DNA of 39,600 nt. It comes from Akkermansiaceae bacterium. Lineage in GTDB: Bacteria > Verrucomicrobiota > Verrucomicrobiia > Verrucomicrobiales > Akkermansiaceae. The notes under the pieces are model-generated. The model was not told the DNA's origin, ran no database searches, and worked only from the letters and a program-made list of their open reading frames with translations. The stretch is taken from contig JAIPKB010000024.1 of the NCBI GenBank assembly GCA_021733795.1, forward strand, positions 1-39,600, given 5' to 3'. The stretch's first letter is position 1. The number at the start of each line of letters is the position of its first letter. The position numbers were made by a program, and so were the translations under genes. This document shows, piece by piece, positions 6,606 through 15,112 of this stretch.

Positions 6606-7010
6606 ATGAAAAACCTGCTCATGCTTGTTTCCCTCGTGGCCGTTTCCCTCGGCTTTTCGTCTTGCTGCTCGATGTTCGGCAGTCATACCCAGAATGCGGG
6701 TTACCGCACCGAGACCAAGCAGGTGAAGACCTGCGGCTATGACATCATCACCGAGGAGGTGGTGATTCCCGGCGACGCCAAGAGCGGCAAGGGTGGCATG
6801 GTTCAGATCAAAGAGACGAAAGTCCCCCGCTACAAGACGGTCACCAAGAAGGTGAGAATTCCTTGTGGCAAATGCGCCCGGTTCTATTGCCCGAAGAAGG
6901 ATTGCTGCGGCAGCACGTCCCAGGCGACGATCAACATGAGCAGCGCCCAAGGCCCGGTTGGCAGCCCGCACATCGGGTTGATCCCGACGATGAAGAAGAT
7001 CGCCCCGTAA
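6606..7010 (+). CDS. Cys-rich small lipoprotein, unknown function
   Basis: The product has 134 residues. The N-terminal signal peptide ends LGFSSC, so lipidation at about Cys20 is expected. The mature part repeats a pattern of Thr/Lys/Val strands (YRTETKQVKTCGYDIITEEV, then VPRYKTVTKKVRIPCGKC) and carries a Cys cluster, CGKCARFYCPKKDCC, near residues 89-103 that could bind metal or form disulfides. The tail (SPHIGLIPTMKKIAP) is short. I know no named family. The gene has typical codon use and its own spacing, and is followed 144 bp later by the E2 gene. Confidence 0.7.
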   Translation: MKNLLMLVSLVAVSLGFSSCCSMFGSHTQNAGYRTETKQVKTCGYDIITEEVVIPGDAKSGKGGMVQIKETKVPRYKTVTKKVRIPCGKCARFYCPKKDCCGSTSQATINMSSAQGPVGSPHIGLIPTMKKIAP

Positions 7011-7154
7011 CCGGGCCGGATTCCAAGTATTTCCCGCGCGGCGGTGCCTTGCCAAGCACCCCGCGCTTTTTTGTCGCCAATTTCGACGCAAAAACACTGG
7101 AAAATTCCACCATAGCGGTCATCCTCACCCGGCAGCCCCATACCCCATACCATT

Positions 7155-8537
7155 ATGCCCATCAACATCGACATGCCCAAGCTCTCGGACACCATGACCG
7201 AGGGGACGCTCATCAAGTGGCACAAGAAAGTCGGTGACACCGTTGAAATCGGCGATGTCCTGGCGGAAATCGAAACCGACAAGGCGACGATGGAAATGGA
7301 GGCGTTTGACGACGGCAAGATCACGGCGATTTTGGTTCAAGAGGGGCAGAAGGCGCCGATTGGCAGCGTGTTGGCGGTGCTCAACGGTGCGGATGGGGGC
7401 GCGGTACAGCCGGTGGCTCCGCCGGCCGCGCAGGCTGCGGTTCCGGTGGCGGTTCCAACTCCGGTTCCAGCCGCCGTTCCGGCGGTGGTTGCGGAGCCGG
7501 TGGTCGTCGCTGCTGCGGCTCCGGTGTTGTCGGCGGAGCCGGTGGTCGGGGCCGATGAGCGGCTCAAGGTCTCGCCGCTGGCGCGCAAGCTGGCGGAGGA
7601 GTTTGGGGTGGATCTCGCCCGGGTGACCGGGACCGGTCCTGGCGGGCGGATCGTGAAGGAGGACATTGAGGCGGCCACCAGCCGGACGGCCCCGCTGCCG
7701 GTGGTGCCTGCGGTTTCCACCGAGGCCAGTGCCGCGGCGGCGCTGGCAGCGGCGATCAAGGGCAAGGCCACCGGTGCCACGCCGGCGGCGGTGTCGGCAC
7801 CGGCACCGGCTGCGGCACCGGTCGGCATTTCCCCGGTGGTGGGTGAGGCGGATGAAATCCAGCCGCTGAGTACCTTGCGCAAGGTGATCGCCTCCCGGCT
7901 GACGATCTCCAAGCAGACGATTCCGCATTTCTATCTGCATTTGGAGGTGGATGCCGAGCCGCTCAGCAATCTGCGCAAGCTGGTGAACGACCAGACCGCG
8001 CAATCCCACGGCAACAAATACTCACTCAACGACTTCATCCTGCTGGCGATGGTGAATGCGACCAAGGCGCTGCCGGCGATCAACGCCTCGTTTGCCGGGG
8101 ACTCGATCGTGCGGTTCCGGCACATCGGCCTGGCGATTGCGGTGGCGGTGGAGGACGGCTTGGTCACCCCGGTGATCAAGCAAGCGGAAACCAAGTCGTT
8201 GCTGACGATTTCCCGGGAGGTCAAGGATTTGGCGGCCCGCGCCAAGCAGCGCAAACTCCGTCCGGATGAATTCGACGGCGGCACCATCACGGTTTCCAGT
8301 CTGGGGGCGTGGGGGATCGAGTCGTTTGATGCGATCATCAATCCGCCCCAGGCGGCGATTCTGGCGGTGGGTGCGATGGTGGAGAAGCCGGTGGTCAAGG
8401 ATGGCCAGGTGGTGCCGGGATTGCGGATGGACATCGGCTTGTCCTGTGATCACCGGGTGGTGGATGGTGCGCTGGGCGCGCAGTTCCTCGCCGAGGTGAA
8501 GCGGCTGATCGAGCATCCGGCGATGATGTTGCTCTGA
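7155..8537 (+). CDS. pdhC: Dihydrolipoyllysine acetyltransferase, pyruvate dehydrogenase E2
   Basis: This 460-residue E2 core enzyme transfers the acetyl group from the lipoyl arm to CoA in the pyruvate dehydrogenase complex in the cytoplasm. One lipoyl domain lies at residues 1-80, with the modified Lys43 in ETDKATME. An Ala/Pro/Val-rich swinging linker follows (about 86-135), then the E1/E3-binding domain at about 137-173 (SPLARKLAEEFGVDL, GPGGRIVKEDIE), a second linker, and the catalytic domain from about 235, with active-site DHRVVDG (His433) near the end. The MPKLSDTMTEG start is the pyruvate type, not the 2-oxoglutarate type. The E1 and E3 genes are not in the window. The last base of its stop codon is also the first base of a palindromic repeat. 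Confidence 0.95.
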   Translation: MPINIDMPKLSDTMTEGTLIKWHKKVGDTVEIGDVLAEIETDKATMEMEAFDDGKITAILVQEGQKAPIGSVLAVLNGADGGAVQPVAPPAAQAAVPVAVPTPVPAAVPAVVAEPVVVAAAAPVLSAEPVVGADERLKVSPLARKLAEEFGVDLARVTGTGPGGRIVKEDIEAATSRTAPLPVVPAVSTEASAAAALAAAIKGKATGATPAAVSAPAPAAAPVGISPVVGEADEIQPLSTLRKVIASRLTISKQTIPHFYLHLEVDAEPLSNLRKLVNDQTAQSHGNKYSLNDFILLAMVNATKALPAINASFAGDSIVRFRHIGLAIAVAVEDGLVTPVIKQAETKSLLTISREVKDLAARAKQRKLRPDEFDGGTITVSSLGAWGIESFDAIINPPQAAILAVGAMVEKPVVKDGQVVPGLRMDIGLSCDHRVVDGALGAQFLAEVKRLIEHPAMMLL

Positions 8538-8690
8538 GAGCCTGCCTGAAAAATGGCAGGGACGCTTTTCCGAAGCGTCCGGGCGAATGAACTGAGAATG
8601 AAAAAGCCGGACCGGGCTTTCATTCGCCACCCATTCTCGCGGACCGTTCGGAAAACGGTCCCTGCCTGAGGGATTTTTCAGACAGGCTCT
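8537..8690. repeat. 154-bp palindromic element, copy 1
   Basis: The element begins AGAGCCTGCCTGAAAAAT and ends ATTTTTCAGACAGGCTCT, i.e. near-perfect terminal inverted repeats. Inside are two hairpins, GGACGCTT-TTCC-GAAGCGTCC and GGACCGTT-CGGA-AAACGGTCC, around a variable centre. A second copy in reverse orientation lies at 37796-37947. It carries no ORF, as expected of a MITE- or REP/BIME-like element. Placed immediately after the E2 gene, it could also act as a transcription terminator or mRNA stabiliser. Confidence 0.85.
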
Positions 8691-8746
8691 GAGGCATGCA
8701 AGAAAACGCCCGAAGCGCACGTCAGCAGGAAGTCACGTTGATTCCC

Positions 8747-8916
8747 ATGAAACCACAATCCACCATCACCACTGCCGTTTCGCTTGCGGTTGCAATGCTA
8801 TCAAAGGCGCGGACATCGTCGTTTCCGCCGATGGCGTGGCCAACCCGAAAGCGGTCCGTTTTGGTTGGGTGAACACTCCGGACGTGAATTTTTTCAACCG
8901 AGGAACCACTGTTTGA
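8747..8916 (+). pseudogene. Sialate O-acetylesterase C-terminal remnant
   Basis: In one frame (about 8785-8916) the DNA reads GADIVVSADGVANPKAVRFG then WVNTPDVNFFNRGTTV and stops. This is the last beta-strand segment of the sialate O-acetylesterase (SASA) family, where V-x-NP-x-AVR-Y/F-GW is typical. In another frame an ATG at 8747 opens a signal-peptide-like stretch (MKPQSTITTAVSLAVAML). The body of about 400 residues between them is missing, so a large deletion joined the start to the tail out of frame. The normal last residues after NLFN are also lost. Confidence 0.55.
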
Positions 8917-9084
8917 TCCGCTGACGATCGTTTGGCGTTTTCATGGCAAAATTATCTAGGAACCCACAGGCTCTCCGACAGCGACGCTAGCGGTGAGATC
9001 CGTTGCAGGCAAGCCGAATGCTAAGATCAATCGCATCGTACAATTCCATTTGCCAGAATTCTGGGAATATGGGAATCTGGGTCT

Positions 9085-9357
9085 GTGAAAACGACGCTAG
9101 AGATTGATGACCAACGCTACCGGGAAGCGAAGGCTCATGCTTCGCTGACGGGACGGAAAATGAAGGACTTGGTGACGGAGGGCCTGCGCCTCGCGTTACG
9201 ACTCGCGGCAAGGGTCACTGGTCCCGCGGCCGCCGCCGCGTCCCGCGAGCTGGCGGCATGCTTCGCGGAAGCCGACCAATTGATGAAAGCCGCACCACGC
9301 GTCCCCATCGCCCGCGAGCATCTCAACAAGGGCCGCAACCGGCTTGAGAAGCCATGA
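9085..9357 (+). CDS. vapB: VapB-type antitoxin of a broken toxin pair
   Basis: This 90-residue protein starts at GTG 9085. The N-terminus MKTTLEIDDQRYREAKAHAS plus TGRKMKDLVTEGLRLAL is the ribbon-helix-helix DNA-binding part of VapB antitoxins (residues 1-38). The rest would wrap the toxin. It would neutralise the PIN-domain RNase encoded directly downstream (ATGA overlap at 9354-9357) and autoregulate the pair. The partner gene is internally deleted, so this antitoxin is apparently orphaned while its own frame is intact. A degenerate family assignment is possible, since only about 40 residues are diagnostic. Confidence 0.72.
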   Translation: MKTTLEIDDQRYREAKAHASLTGRKMKDLVTEGLRLALRLAARVTGPAAAAASRELAACFAEADQLMKAAPRVPIAREHLNKGRNRLEKP

Positions 9358-9610
9358 GAGAGGTCGCCGTGGATGCCAGTGTCTGCTTGTGTTCAAAACG
9401 GCCGGGGCCAAAGAGCATCCGGTGAGCTCGATGCTGCTGGCCAAGGCATTGGCACTGGGGACCACGAAGTTTTTGCGCGGGGCCGAGGCGATGTATGCCG
9501 CGACGGCGGAGCTTGTCGGCTGTGCGCTGGTGTCCTGGGACAAGGAGCATCTCCAGCGGGCGGGCGCGCTGACACCTGATGACTGGTTGGTTGCCAATCC
9601 CTTGCCATGA
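9354..9610 (+). pseudogene. vapC: VapC PIN-domain toxin with internal deletion
   Basis: The ATG at 9354 overlaps the antitoxin stop and begins MREVAVDASVCL, the first PIN strand with the first catalytic Asp. After about 13 codons the frame changes. From about 9388 another frame gives FKTAGAKEHPVSSMLLAKAL, then YAATAELVGCALVSWDKEHL and TPDDW, the C-terminal half of a PIN domain with its final Asp. About 50-60 residues, including the second acidic residue, are missing, so the toxin should be dead. The first frame alone stops at about 9425. It overlaps the next gene by ATGA (9607). Confidence 0.65.
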
Positions 9611-10038
9611 AGTCCACCATTTCCCTATTCGCTGCCCTAGCGTTCGCTTGCACCACTGCCTTTGCGGCCGCGCAACCGGTGCCGGCCAAGCCGAACATCC
9701 TGTTCATTCTTGCCGACGACCTCGGCTATGGCGATGTCGGCTGCTACAACGCGGAATCCAAAGTCGCCACGCCGAACCTTGACCGGCTGGTACATGATGG
9801 GATGCGATTCACCGACGCGCATTCGCCATCCACGGTCTGCACCCCCAGCCGCTACAGCCTGTTGACCGGGCGGATGGCCTTCCGCATCAACTATCGGAGT
9901 GTCTTCGAAACCGATCCGGGAGAAAAGGTGAACCTCTATTTCAAACACCCGGAGATCGTCAAGGAACTGAAGGCCTTGCTCGACCAATCAAAGGCATCCG
10001 GCCGGAGCCGGCCTGAACACCCCACCAACCAACCATGA
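9607..10038 (+). pseudogene. Internally deleted sulfatase
   Basis: The first 95 residues are a normal exported sulfatase: a signal peptide ending AFAA, NILFILADDLGYGDVG with the metal-binding Asp pair, and CTPSR (Cys78, the formylglycine site) in VCTPSRYSLLTGR. At about residue 100 the sequence jumps to ETDPGEKVNLYFKHPEIVKE, which is the C-terminal tail motif (LYDL..DPGE..NL). About 350 central residues carrying the remaining metal ligands and substrate pocket are gone, yet the frame is kept. The 143-residue product cannot be an active sulfatase. It overlaps the next sulfatase start by ATGA (10035). Confidence 0.75.
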
Positions 10039-11525
10039 AACTCCCATCCCTACTCATCACCGTGCCGTTGATTGCCATGACGGCTTCTCTCCACGCCGCC
10101 GACAAACCGGCTGCCAAGCCCAACATCATCCTCATCATGGCGGATGATTTGGGCTACGCGGGATTGGGCAGTTACGGCCAGAAGCTCATCCTCACGCCCG
10201 AAATCGACAAAATGGCGGCTGCTGGAATGCGTTTTACGGACTTCTATGCGGCCAATACCGTCTGCGTGCCCTCACGGGTCGGCTTGTTGATGGGGATGCA
10301 TCCCGGTCATGCCCCGATCCGCGACAACTTCCCACCTCATCTTGCGGATTTTTCGGGTTACATGGAGGAGTATCCCGCCGAGCTGTGGCCGCCGAAGCTT
10401 CCGACCCTTGGCCAGGTCATGAAAGCGGCCGGATACAAGACCGCTCAATTTGGCAAACTGGAAGCGGGGATCCCACTGCCGAAAGGCAAGATGACCGCGC
10501 ATGGATGGGATTACTGGTTCGGCTTCAAAGGCACCGGTGATGCGTTTCAGTACTATCCCCTCGAATTGTGGAAGAATGATGAAAAGATCGTTTTCGCAGA
10601 GAATCGACCCGACGAAATCCGCCGGCCGGGGATTGTCGGGAACCGGGGGGTCTATTCGGAGGATCTGTTTGTGGGGGAAATCCTGGATTTCATCAGGAGC
10701 CACAAAGACAATCCCTTCTTCGTCTATTTCCCGACCCAAGTCCCACACGGCCGCTCCCCCAAGGATGGGGATGAAATGCAACTGCCCGATATCGGACCCT
10801 ACGCGGACCGGGAATGGACTCATCTTGAGAAGCTCTACGCCGCCGCGGTCACGCGTCTTGATACCCATGTCGGCCGCATCATCCAGGAACTGAAAGCTCA
10901 GGGGCTTGACGAAAAGACGATCATTTTGTTTACCAGCGATAACGGGGACGAAAACAGCTACTACAAATATACGAACAGGTTCGCGGCGAATGGTCCTTTG
11001 AAGGGGAAGAAGCGCTTTCTCTATGAGGGCGGCATCCGGGTGCCCATGATCGCCCGCTGGCCCGGCCGGATCCAACCCGCCCAAACCAGCGGCATCCCCG
11101 CCGCGGGGTGGGATATCATGGCCACGTTGGCGGAATTGGCAGGGGTCGCGCCGCCGGCGCACACCGATGGCATTTCGTTGGTTCCCACGTTGCTCGGACA
11201 GCCGGAGCGGCAGCAGGCGCGTGAGTATCTGTATTGGGAATCCCACATGGGAAAACAGCAGGCGGTTCGCCTGGGTGAGTGGAAGGGTGTCCGGTTCGGA
11301 GGAACCAAGGAACCCATCGAACTCTATAATCTCAACGCCGATATCGGCGAGACCCGTAATGTGGCGGATGACCATCCGGACATTGTGGCAAGGATCACGG
11401 CCATTATGGAAGAGGCCCGGGCAGGTTCCGAATTCAACAGATTCTGGCCGCTGCCCGAACACCGTCAAAATCAAATCAAGATGGACAAGGTCATCTTTGA
11501 CCAGCTTCAACATGGAATCCGATAG
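10035..11525 (+). CDS. Exported sulfatase, family S1
   Basis: This 496-residue sulfatase would hydrolyse sulfate esters, probably on polysaccharides, outside the cytoplasm. The signal peptide is residues 1-21 (ending LHA). NIILIMADDLGYAGLGSYG holds the first Ca-binding Asp pair. Cys77 in CVPSRVGLLMG is the residue oxidised to formylglycine. FFVYFPTQVPHG carries the conserved His. ILFTSDNGDEN carries the second Asp/Asn pair, and GPLKGKKRFLYEGGIRVPMI the conserved Lys. It needs a maturation enzyme (FGE or anSME), which is not in the window. It sits between the deleted sulfatase and a third one, in one plus-strand run. The real substrate cannot be read from sequence by eye. Confidence 0.9.
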   Translation: MKLPSLLITVPLIAMTASLHAADKPAAKPNIILIMADDLGYAGLGSYGQKLILTPEIDKMAAAGMRFTDFYAANTVCVPSRVGLLMGMHPGHAPIRDNFPPHLADFSGYMEEYPAELWPPKLPTLGQVMKAAGYKTAQFGKLEAGIPLPKGKMTAHGWDYWFGFKGTGDAFQYYPLELWKNDEKIVFAENRPDEIRRPGIVGNRGVYSEDLFVGEILDFIRSHKDNPFFVYFPTQVPHGRSPKDGDEMQLPDIGPYADREWTHLEKLYAAAVTRLDTHVGRIIQELKAQGLDEKTIILFTSDNGDENSYYKYTNRFAANGPLKGKKRFLYEGGIRVPMIARWPGRIQPAQTSGIPAAGWDIMATLAELAGVAPPAHTDGISLVPTLLGQPERQQAREYLYWESHMGKQQAVRLGEWKGVRFGGTKEPIELYNLNADIGETRNVADDHPDIVARITAIMEEARAGSEFNRFWPLPEHRQNQIKMDKVIFDQLQHGIR

Positions 11526-11529
11526 CAAC

Positions 11530-13215
11530 ATGAATACACCAATCATCCTCATCGCGCTCGCCGCCGGCTCACTCGTGTGCATGGCTGCCGAACCGGCGCC
11601 CGCCTCCAAACCCAACATCCTCGTCATCCTCGCCGATGACCTCGGCTATGGCGACGTGCAGTGCTACAACCCGCAACGCGGAAAGATCCCGACACCTAAC
11701 ATCGACAAGCTGGCGTCGCAGGGCATGCGTTTCACCGACGGCCATTCCTCTTCGGGCGTGTGTTCGCCATCGCGCTACGCCGTTCTAACCGGTCGCTATC
11801 ATTGGCGCACACGCTTGCAGAACGGGATCGTGGGCGTCTTCGGGGAACCACTGATCGTGCCGGACCGGATGACCATCGGCACGCTGGCCAAGCAGCGCGG
11901 CTACCGCACGGCAGCCATCGGCAAATGGCATCTCGGTTGGGATTGGCCGATCTCACCGGAGCAACGGAAGTATTTCCGCGGCGCGGGGAAACAAGGGCCC
12001 AACGATGAGGCAACGGTGGCTGGCGGCGAACATCTGGCGGCGTGGCAAGAGGTGTTCGCAAAGCCGATCGCCGGCGGGCCGACCACCCGGGGGTTCGACC
12101 GATACTTCGGGACCGACGTGCCGAATTGGCCGCCGTATTGTTTCATCGAGAACGACCGCACGCTCGGCATCCCGACCGAATTCCTGCCGCGCAATCTGTT
12201 GGGCAACAACCAGGCGAGCCTGCAAGGTCCCGCGCTGAAGGATTGGCAGCTCACGGGGATCCTCCCTTCCCTCGCGGACCACGCCATCCGGTTCGTCGCG
12301 GAGTCCGTGGCGGCGAAGGAGCCGTTCCTGCTGTATCTGCCGCTCACCTCGCCGCACACGCCGCTGGCGGTCACCGAGGAATGGCAGGGCAAGAGCAAAC
12401 TCAACCTCTACGCCGACTTCGTGATGCAGACCGACGCCGTGGTCGGCCGGGTGCTCGCCGCGCTGGAGAAGAGCGGTGCGGCGGAAAACACGCTGGTCAT
12501 CTTCACTTCCGACAACGGCTGCGCGCCCTACGTTGGCGCGAAGGAGCTTGAACAGATGGGACACTATCCGAGCGGACCGCTGCGCGGGTACAAGTCGGAC
12601 GCGTGGGAAGGCGGGCATCGGGTGCCGTTCGTCGTGCGCTGGCCCGGCACCGTGAAGTCCGGCACCATGTGCCACCAACTCGTGCATCAAGCCGACATTC
12701 TCCGTACCCTCGCCGACGTTCTTGGAACGCAACTGCCGGACAACGCGGGCGAGGACAGTTTCAGCATGCTGCCGCTGTTGCGTGGCGGCGACCAACCGAT
12801 CCGTGCGAATGCCGTCAGCGCTTCAAGTGGAGGAGTTCCCGCAGTCCGGTTAGGGACTTGGAAATACATCCCAGCCCCCGGTTCGGGTGGCTGGGGCACC
12901 GGCGGCGATCAATCGCAACCCGTGCAACTCTACCATCTCGCCGACGACCTCGGCGAGACCAAGAACCTCGCCTCCGCGATGCCGGAGAAAGTCGCCGAGA
13001 TGAAAGCCCTGCTTGAGAGACTTATCACCGAAGGCCGCAGCACGCCCGGTGCGGCGCAAACGAACGATGTCGAAGTCCGCCGCTATCCGGCCGGCAAGAC
13101 ACGCCCCAAAGCCAAACCGAACGCCCCCCCGTCGAGCAAATCCGCGACGGGACCCTCTTCCGCCAGCGCTTCTCCAGTGCTCCCTCAAGTGCAAGCCGAC
13201 AGCATGTCGGCATGA
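11530..13215 (+). CDS. Exported arylsulfatase with repeat-derived C-terminus
   Basis: The product has 561 residues from ATG 11530. An upstream in-frame extension to 11167 overlaps the previous gene and is rejected. The signal peptide is about 1-20 (SLVCMA region). NILVILADDLGYGDVQCYN, then Cys78 in CSPSRYAVLTGRY is the formylglycine site. TAAIGKWHLGW, LPLTSPHTPLA and VIFTSDNGCAP supply the conserved metal and catalytic residues, and GPLRGYKSDAWEGGHRVPFV the Lys strand. The catalytic domain ends near residue 500. The last 50 or so residues are Pro/Ser/Lys-rich, and the final codons (ADSMSA) and stop are formed by a hairpin of the adjacent repeat array. The tail therefore probably arose by readthrough into repeat DNA. 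Confidence 0.88.
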   Translation: MNTPIILIALAAGSLVCMAAEPAPASKPNILVILADDLGYGDVQCYNPQRGKIPTPNIDKLASQGMRFTDGHSSSGVCSPSRYAVLTGRYHWRTRLQNGIVGVFGEPLIVPDRMTIGTLAKQRGYRTAAIGKWHLGWDWPISPEQRKYFRGAGKQGPNDEATVAGGEHLAAWQEVFAKPIAGGPTTRGFDRYFGTDVPNWPPYCFIENDRTLGIPTEFLPRNLLGNNQASLQGPALKDWQLTGILPSLADHAIRFVAESVAAKEPFLLYLPLTSPHTPLAVTEEWQGKSKLNLYADFVMQTDAVVGRVLAALEKSGAAENTLVIFTSDNGCAPYVGAKELEQMGHYPSGPLRGYKSDAWEGGHRVPFVVRWPGTVKSGTMCHQLVHQADILRTLADVLGTQLPDNAGEDSFSMLPLLRGGDQPIRANAVSASSGGVPAVRLGTWKYIPAPGSGGWGTGGDQSQPVQLYHLADDLGETKNLASAMPEKVAEMKALLERLITEGRSTPGAAQTNDVEVRRYPAGKTRPKAKPNAPPSSKSATGPSSASASPVLPQVQADSMSA

Positions 13216-13480
13216 CTCAGTCGATAGAATATCGACGCTCCGGAGCGCGTTCATGCTGAACGCTGAGTCCAGCGGATAGCCTGTCCGCGGGCGTTGCCGT
13301 GGCTGGCGCGGCTCGCGGCAGGCCGTCTGCGGGGCGGCTCTGGCCTTCGTAGCTTCAGCGAAGCAGGCTCGCCCCGGATCGTCTGTCCAGCATTTTGCTA
13401 CGCCCCTCCTCACGCCCGACAGAATGTCGGTCTCACGTAGCCGACAGAATGTCGGCGCTCCGCGCGTTCATTCTGAACGC
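13195..13480. repeat. Diverged copies of the hairpin repeat family
   Basis: Seven 15- to 17-base hairpins with three-base loops lie here. GCCGACA-GCA-TGTCGGC is at 13195-13211, GTCGATA-GAA-TATCGAC at 13220-13236, GCGTTCA-TGC-TGAACGC at 13247-13263, and GCGGATA-GCC-TGTCCGC at 13272-13288. CCGACA-GAA-TGTCGG is at 13416-13430, GCCGACA-GAA-TGTCGGC at 13440-13456, and GCGTTCA-TTC-TGAACGC at 13464-13480. They are the same modules as in the tandem array at 31163-31558, but diverged and split by about 130 bases with no recognisable gene. Confidence 0.85.
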
Positions 13481-13567
13481 TGAGTTCCAAGCCCTGATCT
13501 CGCAACCCGTGCGCCTGAATCGCGGTTTCTTCGCAAAGGTGGCGAAGATTTGAGACACAATTCCCGT

Positions 13568-15082
13568 ATGCTCCCCATGTTCAAATTCCTATCTGTTTCA
13601 TCGGTTGTTCTGAGCGCCATGTCGCTCGGAGTGATGCTGGCCGCGCCGGCGGCGGCGGCGGGCAAGCCCGGCATCGGGCAAGGCAATCGCGGCTCGCTCG
13701 AGGATGACATGGCCATCTTCAACCAAGTTCCGCAGCCGGAGGCGGTGCGAAAGTTTTTCACCGCGGCCCGCCAGGCCTTCGCTCGGCAACCCAAGGGCAG
13801 CCTTGCCGATATTTCGGAGTTGCTGGCAACTGCGGAACAGGACGGTCTGAGGATTCTCGGTGGCCCCATGCTCGGGTCCCTGGCTCCTGACGGGGTCACG
13901 GTCTGGGTGCGGACCGTCAAGCCGGCGCAGCTTGCGGTCCTGGTCAGGATCGGAGACGAAGAGCGGAAGTTTGGACCGGTCGCAAGCACGGCGGCGAGCG
14001 ATCTGACGGCGGTGGTCGAGGTCAACGGGTTGCAGCCTGATACCCGCTACCCTTATCGGGTGCTGATGGATGGTCTGGCGGTCGCCATGCCAGGCGATGC
14101 GGTCATTCACACCGCTCCGGCCCCACAGCAGGCCGGCCGGATGAAGATGGCGTTCGGAGCCGACTTCCACAAGACCGGCAGCCTGTGGCTCCCGCCATTG
14201 TTAGACACCGTCCGTAAGCGGGACAACTCGGCCATGCTCCTGCTCGGCGACATCGCGAGCCTTGATCGCAAGAGCAGCGTCGGACTGCAGCGGGCGGATT
14301 ATCTGCTCCGCGATTTTTCGCCTGCTTGGCGTGAGTTGGTGGCTTCCGTGCCTGTCTACGCGGCGTGGGACGACCATGACTACTGTGCCAATGACGCGTC
14401 CGGGACCAGTGCCCGATTCACCGCAGCCGACCGCAGTGCGACGCGTGCAAGCTGGATGCGGAATTGGAACAATCCCTCGTATGGGTTCGCTGACGATGGC
14501 CATGGCATTTTCTTCCGCACCCGCATCGGCCCCTGCGACGTGATCATGCTCGATACGCGATATTTCCGCCAAGGCCGTGGACAGCCGGACTGCTTTCTTG
14601 GCGCCGAACAAATGCGGTGGCTGGAAAAGGAGCTGACCTCCTGCACCGGGCCGTTTGTGATACTCACGAGCGGAACCATGTGGAGTGATTATATCAGCGC
14701 GGGCAAGGACTCCTGGGGGGTGTTTGATCCCGCCGGACGCGAACGCATCTTCTCACTGATCGAGGAAAAGCGCATCGGCGGAGTCCTGTTGCTATCGGGG
14801 GATCGGCATGGTGCCCGCGTCCTGCAAATCCCGCGGCCTTCCGGGTTCGTGTTTTATGAATTCGAAATGGGCAGCCTCGGCGGTTGTCCGGGCCCGGGCG
14901 CCATTGGACGCCAGCCTGAGTTGCAGCCTTTGGGCCTCGTCAACCAACAGGCGTTCGGCGAATTCACCTTCGACACCACGGTTGCCGATCCGACGGTCAC
15001 CATGCGCGCGGTGGACCCCGACGGCAAGGAACTGTATCAATTGACGCTGAAGCGCAGTCAGATGATGCCCGGTGGAAAATGA
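13568..15082 (+). CDS. PhoD-like alkaline phosphatase (metallophosphatase)
   Basis: The product has 504 residues from ATG 13568 (the open frame from a TTG at 13550 is less likely). The signal peptide ends APAAAAG. Residues about 90-180 are the N-terminal beta-sandwich typical of PhoD (GGPMLGSLAPDGVTVWVRT, GLQPDTRYPYRV). The metallophosphatase core follows: FGADFHK, LLLGDIASL, YAAWDDHDYCANDASG, MLDTRYFR and LLLSGDRHGARV hold the metal ligands. PhoD enzymes release phosphate from mono- and diesters in the periplasm or outside, using Ca and Fe. It sits among sulfatase genes, so it may attack substituted polysaccharides or scavenge phosphate. The GDRHGA motif near the C-terminus is well kept, so it looks active. 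Confidence 0.85.
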   Translation: MLPMFKFLSVSSVVLSAMSLGVMLAAPAAAAGKPGIGQGNRGSLEDDMAIFNQVPQPEAVRKFFTAARQAFARQPKGSLADISELLATAEQDGLRILGGPMLGSLAPDGVTVWVRTVKPAQLAVLVRIGDEERKFGPVASTAASDLTAVVEVNGLQPDTRYPYRVLMDGLAVAMPGDAVIHTAPAPQQAGRMKMAFGADFHKTGSLWLPPLLDTVRKRDNSAMLLLGDIASLDRKSSVGLQRADYLLRDFSPAWRELVASVPVYAAWDDHDYCANDASGTSARFTAADRSATRASWMRNWNNPSYGFADDGHGIFFRTRIGPCDVIMLDTRYFRQGRGQPDCFLGAEQMRWLEKELTSCTGPFVILTSGTMWSDYISAGKDSWGVFDPAGRERIFSLIEEKRIGGVLLLSGDRHGARVLQIPRPSGFVFYEFEMGSLGGCPGPGAIGRQPELQPLGLVNQQAFGEFTFDTTVADPTVTMRAVDPDGKELYQLTLKRSQMMPGGK

Positions 15083-15112
15083 CAGGCGGCACGAATCAAT
15101 CCATCGGAGGAG

